Source: Kribbella jejuensis (GTDB lineage Bacteria; Actinomycetota; Actinomycetes; Propionibacteriales; Kribbellaceae). Taken from it: 64,000 bases of DNA. The stretch is from the NCBI RefSeq assembly GCF_006715085.1, contig NZ_VFMM01000001.1:1612001-1676000 (forward strand), read 5' to 3'. Under the pieces are notes generated by a model that saw only the letters and a program-made list of their open reading frames with translations, was not told where the DNA came from and did not search any database. A program made the position numbers and the translations under genes. This document shows, in pieces, positions 9,139 to 18,849 of this stretch (position 1 is the first letter of the stretch; each line of letters begins with the position of its first letter).

Positions 9139-9230
9139 GACAACCTCCGCAGGGACCGGATGGGAACCCCACCCGCCTGCAGAAATTCGTCGCTAGGGGT
9201 GGGGCACATTACCGGCCCCGCCACGCGAGG

Positions 9231-9710
9231 TCAATGCGCTTGGAACACGCCCGAAGCCCGGTACGCGGCGTGCAGCCCGAGCACCACCTCGGTCGGCGGA
9301 TGCAGCGGACCAGGCGGCGCCGCGAAGAACCCCGCCTCCAGCACTTCGTCCTCCCCCGGCCGCAGCGTCCCGCTCCACCGCCGCGCCTCGAAACACAGGG
9401 CAAAGCACTGCACGACGTCGCCGTTCGGGTAGGTCAGAGTGTGGACATCCGGGAGCGACAGGCTTGCGAAGGGGACGAGATCCTCTTCGGAGACCTGCAG
9501 GCCGGTTTCCTCGGTGAACTCGCGGGCCGCCGTACTGCGGAAGGTGTCGCCGGGTTCGGCGCCGCCGGCGGGGAGTTCCCACAGGCCGGAGTCGCGGCTG
9601 CGCTGGAAGAGGATCCGGTCGTCCGCGTCGATCGCGAGGACCTGCGCGCCCGGCATCAGCAGCAGGCGGGAACCGACGTCACGACGGAGCTGGGCGAGGT
9701 AGGAGTCCAC
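9231..9710 (-). CDS. Nudix hydrolase
   Basis: 159 aa pyrophosphohydrolase of the Nudix superfamily. The Nudix box is nearly canonical: G-GAEPG-D-TFRSTAA-REFTEETGL, with Asp in place of the first Glu and an intact REFTEETG catalytic helix binding Mg2+. LWELPAGG precedes it, as in ADP-ribose or nucleoside-diphosphate-sugar hydrolases. The start is taken as GTG at 9710 (reading MDSYLAQLRRDVG); longer in-frame extensions lack family similarity. It is divergent from the membrane-protein gene starting only 18 bp away, so the promoters must overlap. Confidence 0.75.
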   Translation of the reverse strand: MDSYLAQLRRDVGSRLLLMPGAQVLAIDADDRILFQRSRDSGLWELPAGGAEPGDTFRSTAAREFTEETGLQVSEEDLVPFASLSLPDVHTLTYPNGDVVQCFALCFEARRWSGTLRPGEDEVLEAGFFAAPPGPLHPPTEVVLGLHAAYRASGVFQAH

Positions 9711-9728
9711 GGATGAGAGGGTAGGGAC

Positions 9729-10475
9729 GTGGACTGGGTACGGCGGCGGGCGGGATCTCTGCTGGGGCTGGGACTGATCGGCGGGCTGGTGTGGACGGCA
9801 GTCGTCACGTTGTCGCAGCCGAGCGGGTTCGACCCCGGCGAGTCCTGTGCGCGCAAGCTCGGCGTGGTCGACGGGGTAGCGCGGACGAGCTGGTTCCCAC
9901 CGTCGGCGAGCTGCGTGTCCGGCACCGAGGTGCACCAGTACATGTCGACGACCAAGTCGGCAGTCCTGTCCGTGATCGGCGTACTGCTGCTGATCTGCCT
10001 AGTCATCGGGCTGGTGCTGTCCGTACAGCGGCTCACCGGTGAGCCCGGACCGACCCTGACGGCGGACGGTGTCGACCTCAGACGCCGGAAGCGGTCACAC
10101 CTGCTGTTCGGGGCGCTCGACCTGGCCGTGGCCTACGCGTTCGTCACGTTCCTGACCGTGCTCGCCATCGTTTTCGGCGAGTTGCCCGGTGGATTTCTGG
10201 TCATCGCGGCCGCGCTCGTCGGACTGAGTGCGTTCTGCACGGTGCTCGACCGGCACATGGGTCCGTTGCCGAGTACGGCGCTGGAATCGCGCCGGCGCGG
10301 GACGGTGGTAGGCGTCGGGACGTACGGCGTGGTCTTCGCGACGACTGCGCTGTCGGGGCAGCTGCCGTTCTTCCGGTTCTGGGCGATTCCGGTCGGTGGG
10401 ATCGCGTACGCCGTCATCGTCGCGGTGCAATGGTCGCGGGCCACGAGCACCACGCAGGTTCAACATTCCGGCTGA
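9729..10475 (+). CDS. Uncharacterised multi-pass membrane protein
   Basis: 248 aa protein not assigned to a known family. About five hydrophobic segments can be seen: an N-terminal one (GLGLIGGLVWTAVV), a strong one near residue 85 (VIGVLLLICLVIGLVLS), two around 130-165, and one or two near the C terminus. An extracytoplasmic loop between the first two contains two cysteines (GESCARK and SASCVSG) that could pair. Start GTG at 9729 with AGGGTAGGGA just upstream. The 3' end overlaps the convergent FAD oxidase gene by 62 bp. Confidence 0.55.
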   Translation: MDWVRRRAGSLLGLGLIGGLVWTAVVTLSQPSGFDPGESCARKLGVVDGVARTSWFPPSASCVSGTEVHQYMSTTKSAVLSVIGVLLLICLVIGLVLSVQRLTGEPGPTLTADGVDLRRRKRSHLLFGALDLAVAYAFVTFLTVLAIVFGELPGGFLVIAAALVGLSAFCTVLDRHMGPLPSTALESRRRGTVVGVGTYGVVFATTALSGQLPFFRFWAIPVGGIAYAVIVAVQWSRATSTTQVQHSG

Positions 10476-11556
10476 CCCGGAACACGTTTTCGGGATCGTA
10501 CCGGCACTTCACCCGAGCGAGCCGCTCGTAGTTCCTCGGCCCGTACTCGGCCACCAGCCGCGCCTGCCCCGCCTGCAGGCACGGATCCTCCAGACTCACG
10601 CCGTACCCCTCGACCACCCACGACGCGTCCCGGTACACCACCGGCCAGTCGCCGCGCCGGACACCCCGCGGCCACAACGCCAACCAGGCCCCGGCGCCCA
10701 TCCCGTGGGCGTCATCGCACAACGCCGACACCTCCGGATCCGGAAATGCCGGAAAGTACCGTTCCGAACACGCTTTCCAACTGCCCGGACCGAGGGCGGG
10801 CTGCAGGTTGGCGTACGGCGTCTCGCGGAGCATCGTCGTTTCGGGCGACAGGGCAAACATCGGCGCGAAGACGGCCGCGGTTTCCTCGGGGCCGCCGAGG
10901 TACACCGCGATCGCCCGCACCACCGGACGCGGATCATTGACGAGCAGCACCCCGCCTCCTAGCGACGACGGCGCACCGGTCTCGATCAGATCGCGGTACG
11001 TACGGATCACCGTCGGAGCCGCCGCAGCCGGCCAGGTCAGGACGGCAAGGGTAGTGGTCGGTACCTGGGTGAGCCGGAAGGTCAGCGCCGACGCCACCCC
11101 GAAGTTCGCGCCACCGCCGTGCAGAGCCCAGAACAGATCGGTGTTCCTGGTCTCGTCGGCGATCAGCAACTCACCGGCAGCGGTGACCAGCTCGACCGAG
11201 ATCAGCGCATCGGCTGCCAGGCCGAGCTTCCGCTCGAGCCAGCCCGAGTGCGCGGACAGTGCTGTCTCCGCGATTCCGGCCGTCGTGTCCCGCCCGCCCG
11301 GCGTCAGCATGCAGAACGGTTGCGTCGCGCGGTACAGGTCCCGCCACGTCGCGCCACCGCCGACCCGAGCGATCCGCGCGTCCAGGTCGAGCTGGACGCT
11401 GTTCATCCGCTGCAGATCCAGCCGCAGACAGTCGCCCAGCTCGTTCTGCACGGCGTACGTGACCGCGGCCTGTACGTCGGCGACGGTCTCGCACTGCGCT
11501 GTCAGCGCAAGCTGAGGCGCCCCGAGCAGCACACCCCCGAACCCCCGTGGACGCAT
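10414..11556 (-). CDS. FAD-linked oxidase (berberine-bridge type), apparently missing its flavin-binding loop
   Basis: 380 aa remnant or variant of the FAD-binding PCMH/BBE oxidase family, whose members are usually 450 aa or more. Recognisable parts are CETVADVQAAV, ARVGGGATWRDLYRAT, WLERKLGLAADALISVELV, NTDLFWALHGGGANFGVAS and the C-terminal NYERLARVKCRYDPENVF. The segment expected between AVTYAVQNELG and LRLDLQRMNSV, which normally holds the R-G-G-G-H-S motif with the flavin-linking histidine, is absent. The usual G-L-T-L-G-G-G-I-G-W motif reads ETALSAHSGW. The N-terminal region before CETVADV is also short. FAD binding is therefore doubtful and the gene may be decaying. ATG at 11556 follows GGGGGAGG. 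Confidence 0.6.
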   Translation of the reverse strand: MRPRGFGGVLLGAPQLALTAQCETVADVQAAVTYAVQNELGDCLRLDLQRMNSVQLDLDARIARVGGGATWRDLYRATQPFCMLTPGGRDTTAGIAETALSAHSGWLERKLGLAADALISVELVTAAGELLIADETRNTDLFWALHGGGANFGVASALTFRLTQVPTTTLAVLTWPAAAAPTVIRTYRDLIETGAPSSLGGGVLLVNDPRPVVRAIAVYLGGPEETAAVFAPMFALSPETTMLRETPYANLQPALGPGSWKACSERYFPAFPDPEVSALCDDAHGMGAGAWLALWPRGVRRGDWPVVYRDASWVVEGYGVSLEDPCLQAGQARLVAEYGPRNYERLARVKCRYDPENVFRVSRNVEPAWCSWPATIAPRR

Positions 11557-11628
11557 GACGTCCTCCCCCTCACTCCCCCAGTGATGCCCCGATCGTGCGG
11601 CCGGCAACGGGTTCGGTCAACAGGTGAC

Positions 11629-12351
11629 TCACAACCGGGAGCCCCCGGTCGCGTCGAGCGTCTGACCGGTCACCCAGCGCGCGTCGTCCGAGGCGACGAA
11701 CGCAACCACGTCCGCGACTTCCTCGGGCGTGCCGACGCGGTCGAAGACCGAGTACGCCGCGGCTGCCCGAGCCGCGTCCGGATCGGCCAACCAGCCGTTC
11801 ATCGCGGTGTCGATGATGCCTGGGGCAACAGTGTTGACAGTGATCCCGCGTGGCCCCAGCTCCTTGGCCAGCGCGAGCGTCAGCGTGTTCAGCGCTCCCT
11901 TGGTCATCGAGTACGCGGTGTCCTCGGGGAACGCGATCCGGGTCACGCCGGATCCGATGTTGATGATCCGCCCGCCGTCGCGCAGTCGCGGAATCGCCTG
12001 CTGGACAAGGAAGAACGGCGCCTTCGCGTTCACCGCGAACAGCCGGTCGAACCACTCCGGCGTCACTTCGGCCAGCGGCAGGTGCCGTCCGATCCCAGCG
12101 TTGTTGACCAGGATGTCGAGGCCGTCGGCGTGCCCGTCGAACTCCGCCCACAACGCGTCGAGCGGCTCCCCGAGCTCCGCCTTCACCAGGAACCCGTCCC
12201 CGCCGGCCGCAACGATCTCGTCCAGCACCAGCGCCGCCTCGGCGTCAGACCGGCCGTAATGCACCCCGACCCGGACCCCGTCCCGCGCCAGCCGGAGCGC
12301 GATCGCCCGCCCGATTCCCCGGCTGCCACCCGTCACCAATGCCGTCCGCAT
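11629..12351 (-). CDS. Short-chain dehydrogenase/reductase (SDR)
   Basis: 240 aa classical SDR, NAD(P)-dependent. The cofactor motif TGGSRGIG is at residues 7-14, NNAG near 88-91, the catalytic serine in NIGSG, and the catalytic Y-x-x-x-K as YSMTK. The C-terminal PGIIDTAM and DATGG match FabG-like members, and an arginine of GSRGIG suggests NADP(H) preference. It is divergent from a TetR gene, with two matching palindromes in between, so it is very probably the target of that regulator. Substrate unknown. Confidence 0.8.
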   Translation of the reverse strand: MRTALVTGGSRGIGRAIALRLARDGVRVGVHYGRSDAEAALVLDEIVAAGGDGFLVKAELGEPLDALWAEFDGHADGLDILVNNAGIGRHLPLAEVTPEWFDRLFAVNAKAPFFLVQQAIPRLRDGGRIINIGSGVTRIAFPEDTAYSMTKGALNTLTLALAKELGPRGITVNTVAPGIIDTAMNGWLADPDAARAAAAYSVFDRVGTPEEVADVVAFVASDDARWVTGQTLDATGGSRL

Positions 12352-12362
12352 CCCACAATCCT

Positions 12363-12384
12363 TTCTCTAACGATCACTACAGAA
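12363..12384. promoter_or_regulatory. TetR operator, copy 1
   Basis: A 22-bp imperfect palindrome beginning TTCTCTAACGATC and ending TACAGAA. It differs from copy 2 at two positions only. It lies immediately upstream of the SDR start codon on the minus strand. Confidence 0.7.
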
Positions 12385-12398
12385 AGGACCGTAACACA

Positions 12399-12420
12399 TT
12401 CTCTAACGATCGCTATAGAA
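12399..12420. promoter_or_regulatory. TetR operator, copy 2, overlapping the tetR -10 box
   Basis: A 22-bp palindrome beginning TTCTCTAACGATC and ending TATAGAA, 36 bp centre to centre from copy 1. It contains TATAGA (12414-12419), a good -10 hexamer 8 nt before the tetR ATG. Binding here would block both promoters. Confidence 0.7.
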
Positions 12421-12427
12421 TGTCCGC

Positions 12428-13012
12428 ATGACCGAACCACGACGCGGCCGGCCGCGCTCCTTCGATCGGGAGGCAGCCCTCGAACAGGCGCTGCAGACCT
12501 TCTGGGACCGTGGGTACGACGCCACCTCGGTCACCGACCTGACCACCGCCCTCGGCATCGGCGCGCCGAGCCTGTACGCCGCGTTCGGCGACAAGCGCAA
12601 GCTCTTCGACGAGGTCGTACGGCGCTACCAGGACACCCACGGCGCGTTCACGTCCCGCGCTCTCGCGGAAGAACCGACGGCCCGCCGGGCGATCGAGCGG
12701 ATCCTCCGCGAGGCCGCCTCGGAGTACGTCGGCCGCGGCTGCCTGATCATCAGCGCCGCCCAGAACACCGTCCCCGCATCGCACGAGGTCGCCGAGCAGC
12801 TGCGGTACATCCGGCAGCACAACCGCGACGTACTGCAAGACCGCATCCAGCAGGACGTCGACGCCGGTGAGCTCCCGGACGGCACCGACGCCAAGACGCT
12901 GGCGACCTTCTTCGCCGCGACCATCCAGGGCATGTCCCAGCAGGCGCGCGACGGCGCGACGCAGGACGATCTCATGGCGGTCGCGACCACTGCCCTGAAC
13001 GTCTGGAGGTAG
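12428..13012 (+). CDS. TetR-family transcriptional regulator
   Basis: 194 aa repressor. The N-terminal HTH is clear: GRPRSFDREAALEQALQTFW then GYDATSVTDLTTALGIG, with the recognition helix APSLYAAFGDKRKLF (residues about 42-56). The C-terminal ligand domain contains a Cys in GRGCLIISAA. No Shine-Dalgarno precedes the ATG. Instead TATAGA sits 8 nt upstream, so the mRNA is probably leaderless. The paired palindromes at 12363-12384 and 12399-12420 are its likely autoregulatory and SDR operators. It is transcribed away from the SDR gene and towards the LarA-like gene 14 bp downstream, with which it could be co-transcribed. Confidence 0.85.
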   Translation: MTEPRRGRPRSFDREAALEQALQTFWDRGYDATSVTDLTTALGIGAPSLYAAFGDKRKLFDEVVRRYQDTHGAFTSRALAEEPTARRAIERILREAASEYVGRGCLIISAAQNTVPASHEVAEQLRYIRQHNRDVLQDRIQQDVDAGELPDGTDAKTLATFFAATIQGMSQQARDGATQDDLMAVATTALNVWR

Positions 13013-13026
13013 GTAGGGTCGAAGGC

Positions 13027-14253
<1,227 letters not shown>

Positions 14254-14288
14254 CCGCTGCGCGTAACCCGCCGGTAACCTGAGCCGCT

Positions 14289-15740
14289 ATGACAGACGTG
14301 GTCATCATCGGGTCCGGGTTCGCCGGGTTGTGCATGGGCATCAAGCTCAAGCAGGCGGGCTGCGAGGACTTCGTCATCCTGGAGAAGGCCGACGACCTCG
14401 GCGGCACCTGGCGGGACAACACGTATCCGGGCTGCGCCTGCGACATCCCGTCGTACCTCTACTCGTTCTCGTTCGAGCAGAACCCGCGCTGGACCCGGAT
14501 GTTCGCGCCCTGGGACGAGATCCTCGCGTACCTGCGGCACTGCGCGGACAAGTACGGCATCGCCGACAAGATCCGGTACGGCGCCGAGGTGACCGAAGCA
14601 GTGTTCGACGAGGCGAGCGGGCGCTGGACCGTTACGGTCAACGGCGACGAGACGATCGACACCCAGGCGCTGGTGGCCGGCGTCGGCAGTCTGCACCGCC
14701 CGAAGCTACCGGACATCCCAGGGCTGGATTCCTTCGCCGGTACGACGTTCCACTCGGCGCAGTGGGATCACAGCCAGGACCTCCGCGGGCGGAACGTCGC
14801 GGTGATCGGGACAGGTGCGTCGGCGATCCAGTTCGTACCGCAGATCGCGCCGCAGGTCGCCCAACTCGACGTGTACCAGCGCACGCCACCGTGGGTGACG
14901 CCGAAGCCGGACCGCGCGATCGGCCGCTGGGAACGGAAGCTGCACGAACGTTTCCCGGCCGGCCAGCGCACGATCCGGAACGCGATCTACTGGGGTCTCG
15001 AGGGCCGCGGCGCGGGCTTCGCCGGGAACCCGAAGTTGATGAAAGGCCTGGAAATACAGGCGAAACGGCACCTGCACAAGCAGGTCACCGATCCGGAGCT
15101 GCGCGCGAAGCTCACGCCCGACTACCAGATCGGCTGCAAACGGATCCTGATCTCGAACGACTACTACCCGGCACTCGCCCGGCCGAACGTCAGCCTGGTC
15201 ACCACGCCGATCGCGCGGATCACCCCGACCGGCGTCGTCACCACCGACGGCACCGAGCGCGCCTGCGACACGATCGTGCTCGGCACCGGCTTCGACGTCT
15301 CCGCGAACCTGACCCGGATGCCGATCCTCGGCAAGGACGGCATCGACCTCGCCGACCACTGGAAACGCAACGGCATCGGCGCCCACCTCGGCATCACGGT
15401 CGCCGGCTACCCGAACCTGTTCCTGCTCGTCGGCCCGAACACCCTCCTCGGCCACTCGTCAATGGTCTTCATGATCGAGGCCCAGGTCCGCTACGTCATG
15501 CAGGCCCTCCACCTCCTCCGCCGCCACAACGCGACGTACGTCGAAGTCCGCGAAGACATCCAGAACCGTTTCGTAGGCGACGTCCAATCCGAACTGAACA
15601 CCACCGTCTGGCACTCAGGCTGCACCAGCTGGTACCTGGACACCTCCGGCCGCAACTCCACCATCTGGCCCGAATGGACCTTCACCTACTGGCGCCGCAC
15701 CAAAAAACTCGATCCAGCAGCCTTCGCGATCGTCCACTAG
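14289..15740 (+). CDS. Flavin-containing monooxygenase, Baeyer-Villiger type
   Basis: 483 aa two-dinucleotide-domain flavoprotein. The first Rossmann motif is GSGFAGLCMG at residues 8-17 (FAD), followed by the diagnostic GGTWRDNTYPGCACDIPSYLYS. The second is GTGASAIQ (NADPH) near residue 176. Between them, FAGTTFHSAQWD matches the Baeyer-Villiger fingerprint F-x-G-x-x-x-H-x-x-x-W-(P/D). It is expected to insert oxygen into ketones or oxidise heteroatoms, using NADPH and O2. It starts 35 bp after the LarA-like gene and ends before a hairpin. Confidence 0.8.
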   Translation: MTDVVIIGSGFAGLCMGIKLKQAGCEDFVILEKADDLGGTWRDNTYPGCACDIPSYLYSFSFEQNPRWTRMFAPWDEILAYLRHCADKYGIADKIRYGAEVTEAVFDEASGRWTVTVNGDETIDTQALVAGVGSLHRPKLPDIPGLDSFAGTTFHSAQWDHSQDLRGRNVAVIGTGASAIQFVPQIAPQVAQLDVYQRTPPWVTPKPDRAIGRWERKLHERFPAGQRTIRNAIYWGLEGRGAGFAGNPKLMKGLEIQAKRHLHKQVTDPELRAKLTPDYQIGCKRILISNDYYPALARPNVSLVTTPIARITPTGVVTTDGTERACDTIVLGTGFDVSANLTRMPILGKDGIDLADHWKRNGIGAHLGITVAGYPNLFLLVGPNTLLGHSSMVFMIEAQVRYVMQALHLLRRHNATYVEVREDIQNRFVGDVQSELNTTVWHSGCTSWYLDTSGRNSTIWPEWTFTYWRRTKKLDPAAFAIVH

Positions 15741-15766
15741 GCAGGCTCGCGTCCATTAGGTGATCT

Positions 15767-15793
15767 CCCGGACTCCTGTAGTAGGAGTCCGGG
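15767..15793 (+). terminator. Hairpin after the monooxygenase gene
   Basis: CCCGGACTCCT and AGGAGTCCGGG make a perfect 11-bp stem with a GTAGT loop, 26 nt past the stop. It lacks a T-tract. Confidence 0.6.
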
Positions 15794-15877
15794 GGTGCGG
15801 GTGTACGACCTTGGGATGAGCGGAAGACCGGTCCGGCGGCCGATGTCTGGGCGGGTCAGCTGAAGGACTCTTGAGGC

Positions 15878-15973
15878 ATGGACATTCTTCAGATCGCAGG
15901 TGCCGCAGTCGTGGTGATCGGTATCGTGATCACCGCGCTGATCGCCATCATCCCGTCAGTCGTAGACCGCTAG
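15878..15973 (+). CDS. Candidate 31-aa single-span membrane peptide
   Basis: Short ORF with ATG at 15878, AAGGA 10 nt upstream and a TAG at 15971. The peptide is MDILQIAGAAVVVIGIVITA followed by LIAIIPSVVDR: one uninterrupted hydrophobic helix with an acidic residue at each end. It lies between a terminator hairpin and the convergent cbs stop codon (4 bp away). Such one-helix peptides are often missed by annotation. I do not recognise a family. The RBS and the completely hydrophobic composition are the only evidence. Confidence 0.4.
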   Translation: MDILQIAGAAVVVIGIVITALIAIIPSVVDR

Positions 15974-15976
15974 AAC

Positions 15977-17350
15977 TCAGTCGGCGGACAGATGGACCAG
16001 TAGGTCCTGCCGGGTCAGCACGCCCACCGGCTTGCCGTCGTCCAGGACCATCAGGGCGTCCCGACCCTCGAGCAGCTCGACCGCCTTGGTGACCGGTTCG
16101 CCGGCGCCCAGGGACGGCAGTGCCGGGTCCATGTGCTGCTCGACGATATCGGCCAGCCGCGCCTTGCCGGAGTACAGCGCGTCCATCAGCGTCCGCTCCG
16201 ACACCGCGCCGGCCACCTCGGCCGCCATCACCGGCGGTTCGGCCCGGACCACAGGCATCTGGGACACGCCGTACTCGCGCAGGATCGCGACCGCCTCGGC
16301 GATCGTCTCGTGCGGGTGCGTGTGCACCAGCGGCGGCAGACTCCCGTCCTTGCCGGCCAGCACATCACCGAGCGTAGTGCCCTGCCGGGAGTGCGCGAGG
16401 AACCCGTACTGCGCGAGCCAGTCGTCGTTGAACACCTTCGTCAGGTAGCCGCGGCCACCGTCCGGCAGCAGTACGACGATCACCGCGTCCGGGTCGTCCA
16501 CCTCGTGCGCGAGCCGGATCGCCGCCGCGGCCGCCATCCCGGCCGAACCGCCGACGAGCATCGCCTCCTCGCGGGCGAGCCGCCGGGTGAGCGCGAACGA
16601 GTCCGCGTCCGACACCTCGATCACCCGGTCGGCGATCTCCCGGTCGTACGTGTCCGGCCAGAAGTCCTCGCCGACGCCCTCGACCAGGTACGGCCGGCCG
16701 GTACCGCCGGAGTACACCGAACCCTCCGGGTCGGCGCCGATGATCTGCACGCGACCGTTCGACACCTCCTTGAGGTACTTCCCGGTGCCGCTGATCGTGC
16801 CACCGGTGCCGACACCCGCGACGAAGTGCGTGATCTTGCCGTCGGTCTGCTCCCACAACTCGGGACCCGTGGTCTCGTAGTGCGAGCGGGGGTTGTTCTG
16901 GTTCGCGTACTGGTTCGGCTTCCAGGCGCCCTCGATCTCGCGGACGAGGCGGTCGGAGACGTTGTAGTACGAGTCGGGGTGCTCGGGGGCGACCGCGGTC
17001 GGGCAGACGACCACCTCGGCGCCGTACGCCTTGAGCACATTGCGCTTGTCCTCGCTGACCTTGTCCGGGCAGACGAACACACACTTGTAGCCCTTCTGCT
17101 GGGCCACCATCGCGAGCCCGACACCGGTGTTGCCGGAGGTCGGCTCGACGATCGTGCCACCGGGCTTCAGCTCGCCCGAGGCCTCGGCGGCCTCGACCAT
17201 CCGGACCGCGATCCGGTCCTTCACCGAGCCGCCCGGATTGAAGTACTCGACCTTCGCGAGGACGAGCGGCTTGGCACCGTCGGTTGTCTTGGTCAGCCTC
17301 ACCAGCGGGGTGTTGCCGACGAGGTCCAGGAGTGATTCTGCGTAGCGCAC
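15977..17350 (-). CDS. cbs: Cystathionine beta-synthase
   Basis: 457 aa PLP enzyme condensing serine (or O-acetylserine) with homocysteine to cystathionine in transsulfuration. NTPLVRL opens the fold, the Schiff-base lysine is Lys44 in NPGGSVKDR, and the phosphate-gripping and substrate loops are TSGNTG and GTGGTISG. PLP-domain ends near residue 320. Two CBS domains follow (about 335-395 and 400-457, ending KPVGVLTRQDLLVHL), so this is the full-length CBS rather than a plain cysteine synthase. Start GTG at 17350; TACAGT lies 7 nt upstream, which suggests a leaderless mRNA. It is divergent from the SGNH hydrolase gene. Confidence 0.9.
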   Translation of the reverse strand: MRYAESLLDLVGNTPLVRLTKTTDGAKPLVLAKVEYFNPGGSVKDRIAVRMVEAAEASGELKPGGTIVEPTSGNTGVGLAMVAQQKGYKCVFVCPDKVSEDKRNVLKAYGAEVVVCPTAVAPEHPDSYYNVSDRLVREIEGAWKPNQYANQNNPRSHYETTGPELWEQTDGKITHFVAGVGTGGTISGTGKYLKEVSNGRVQIIGADPEGSVYSGGTGRPYLVEGVGEDFWPDTYDREIADRVIEVSDADSFALTRRLAREEAMLVGGSAGMAAAAAIRLAHEVDDPDAVIVVLLPDGGRGYLTKVFNDDWLAQYGFLAHSRQGTTLGDVLAGKDGSLPPLVHTHPHETIAEAVAILREYGVSQMPVVRAEPPVMAAEVAGAVSERTLMDALYSGKARLADIVEQHMDPALPSLGAGEPVTKAVELLEGRDALMVLDDGKPVGVLTRQDLLVHLSAD

Positions 17351-17427
17351 GATCTTTACTGTAGTGATACGGACTGCTTTGCCCTATTTTCACTTGCGTC
17401 GGAGTAACAGCGTGTAATCCTTGACTC

Positions 17428-18456
17428 ATGAGTAGAGCCAGGGCAGCCAAGAAGCTGGCCCAGGCCGCAGCCTTCGGGGGCGGGGGACTCGGACTCATCG
17501 GTGCCACGTTGTACGGCGTACTGACCGCAGAGGCCGAGTACGCGAAACGCGTGATCGGACCGATGCGCTACTACCCGACTCCGGGCAACGGTCTGTACGG
17601 CCGGCATCCGGGACATCCGATCACGTTCGCCATGCTCGGCGACTCCAGCGCCGCGGGGTACGGGACCGACTCGCCGGACGAGACGCCCGGGGTGCTGCTC
17701 GCCTCCGGGCTGTCCGACCTGGCCGAGCGGCCGGTGCGGCTCGTCGACGTGTCGAAGACCGGCGCGAAGTCGACCGACCTCGCGGCGCAGGTGGACACCG
17801 CGCTGCAGGCCGGGCCGCACATCGCGGTGATCCTGATCGGGGCGAACGACGTGAAGGCGAAGATGCCGCCGTCCACGTCGGTCCGGTTGCTGTCTGCCGC
17901 GGTCCGCCGCTTGCGCGCCGCCAACTGCGAGGTGGTGGTCGGTACCTGTCCGGACCTGGGCGTGGTCCGGCCGATCGTGCCGCCGCTGCGGTGGGTCGCC
18001 CGGTCCTGGAGCCACCGGCTGGCCGCCGCGCAGACCATCGCGGTCGTCGAAGCAGGCGGCCGTTCGGTGTCTCTGGGCTCACTGCTCGGCGAGGTGTTCC
18101 GGACCAACCCGTCGATGTGGGGCCGGGACAACTTCCACCCGTCCGCGACCGGGTACGCCGCTGCCTCCGCGGCGCTGCTGCCGTCGGTCGCGGCCGCGAT
18201 GGGGATCGGGTCGGACTCGTTCGTACACCCGGAACCGTTCCGCGGCGAAGCGATCCTCCCGGTCGCGCAGGCCGCCGTACAAGCAGCTCGCCGTCCCGGC
18301 ACCGAGGTCGCCGCCACCGAAGTCGCCGGCCGCGAACGCGGCCCCCGCGGCCGCTGGGCCGCCCTCCGGCACCGCCGCCGCCATCCCAAGGCCGAGGTCG
18401 AACGCGTCGAGGAACCGTTCTCGGAAAACCCGGAAAGCGTGCCGGTCGGCCATTGA
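17428..18456 (+). CDS. SGNH/GDSL-family hydrolase, membrane-anchored
   Basis: 342 aa esterase/lipase-like protein. After a short basic start, a hydrophobic segment (GGGGLGLIGATLYGVL, residues 16-31) probably anchors it or acts as an uncleaved signal. The SGNH blocks are in order: AMLGDSSAAGYG (block I, nucleophile Ser), the glycine in a block II-like VSKTGAKSTDL, LIGANDV (block III, Asn) and DNFHPSATGY (block V, catalytic His). The tail after about residue 285 is Arg-rich and disordered. The divergent partnership with cbs is common in actinobacteria. The natural substrate is unknown. Confidence 0.8.
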   Translation: MSRARAAKKLAQAAAFGGGGLGLIGATLYGVLTAEAEYAKRVIGPMRYYPTPGNGLYGRHPGHPITFAMLGDSSAAGYGTDSPDETPGVLLASGLSDLAERPVRLVDVSKTGAKSTDLAAQVDTALQAGPHIAVILIGANDVKAKMPPSTSVRLLSAAVRRLRAANCEVVVGTCPDLGVVRPIVPPLRWVARSWSHRLAAAQTIAVVEAGGRSVSLGSLLGEVFRTNPSMWGRDNFHPSATGYAAASAALLPSVAAAMGIGSDSFVHPEPFRGEAILPVAQAAVQAARRPGTEVAATEVAGRERGPRGRWAALRHRRRHPKAEVERVEEPFSENPESVPVGH

Positions 18457-18594
18457 GGTCGCGCGCGGGACCTCTCTAGTTGTTGGACTTGTGCGTCCGC
18501 TGAGCGGGGACTTTCATGTCGGGAGTCTTGCCTCCGGGCAGCCGGGTGGTGCACAGTCGATAACTACGCGGTACCCCGATGACGGGAGGCGAAG

Positions 18595-18825
18595 ATGGGC
18601 TTGAACCACTCCGAGGAGACGCATCAGCGTTTGGTGGAGGCCGTGCCCAGATGCACCGGACGCGCAATGACCGAGTGGTTCCAGCTGATGAACGACGGAC
18701 CGTCGTTCCTGCGCTTCGACGACAGAGTGAGATGGCTTGCCGGCGAGTACGCACTCGCGCACGGGCACGCGACCGCCATCGTCCACGAGTACGACCTGGT
18801 CAAGGCGCACCGGCGAATGGGCTGA
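18595..18825 (+). CDS. DUF4287-like small protein
   Basis: 76 aa protein. GGGAGGCGAAG precedes the ATG, a clear RBS. The sequence has the DUF4287 pattern: an N-terminal helix, then GPSFLRFDDRVRWLAGEY followed by ALAHGHATAIVHEYD, matching the family's WL-x-x-E-x-G-L-G-x-x-x-A-x-x-I-V core. Members occur alone or next to DUF5655 domains and have no established role. It is followed by a bidirectional terminator shared with the VOC gene. Confidence 0.6.
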   Translation: MGLNHSEETHQRLVEAVPRCTGRAMTEWFQLMNDGPSFLRFDDRVRWLAGEYALAHGHATAIVHEYDLVKAHRRMG

Positions 18826-18849
18826 GCCGCATCCGAAGGAGAAGACTCG

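Noticed and set aside
18476-18754. Minus-strand 92-codon frame ending KTPDMKVPAQRTHKSNN
   Set aside because: The last 20 residues look protein-like, but the rest is antisense to the DUF4287 gene and no start is supported for the short part.
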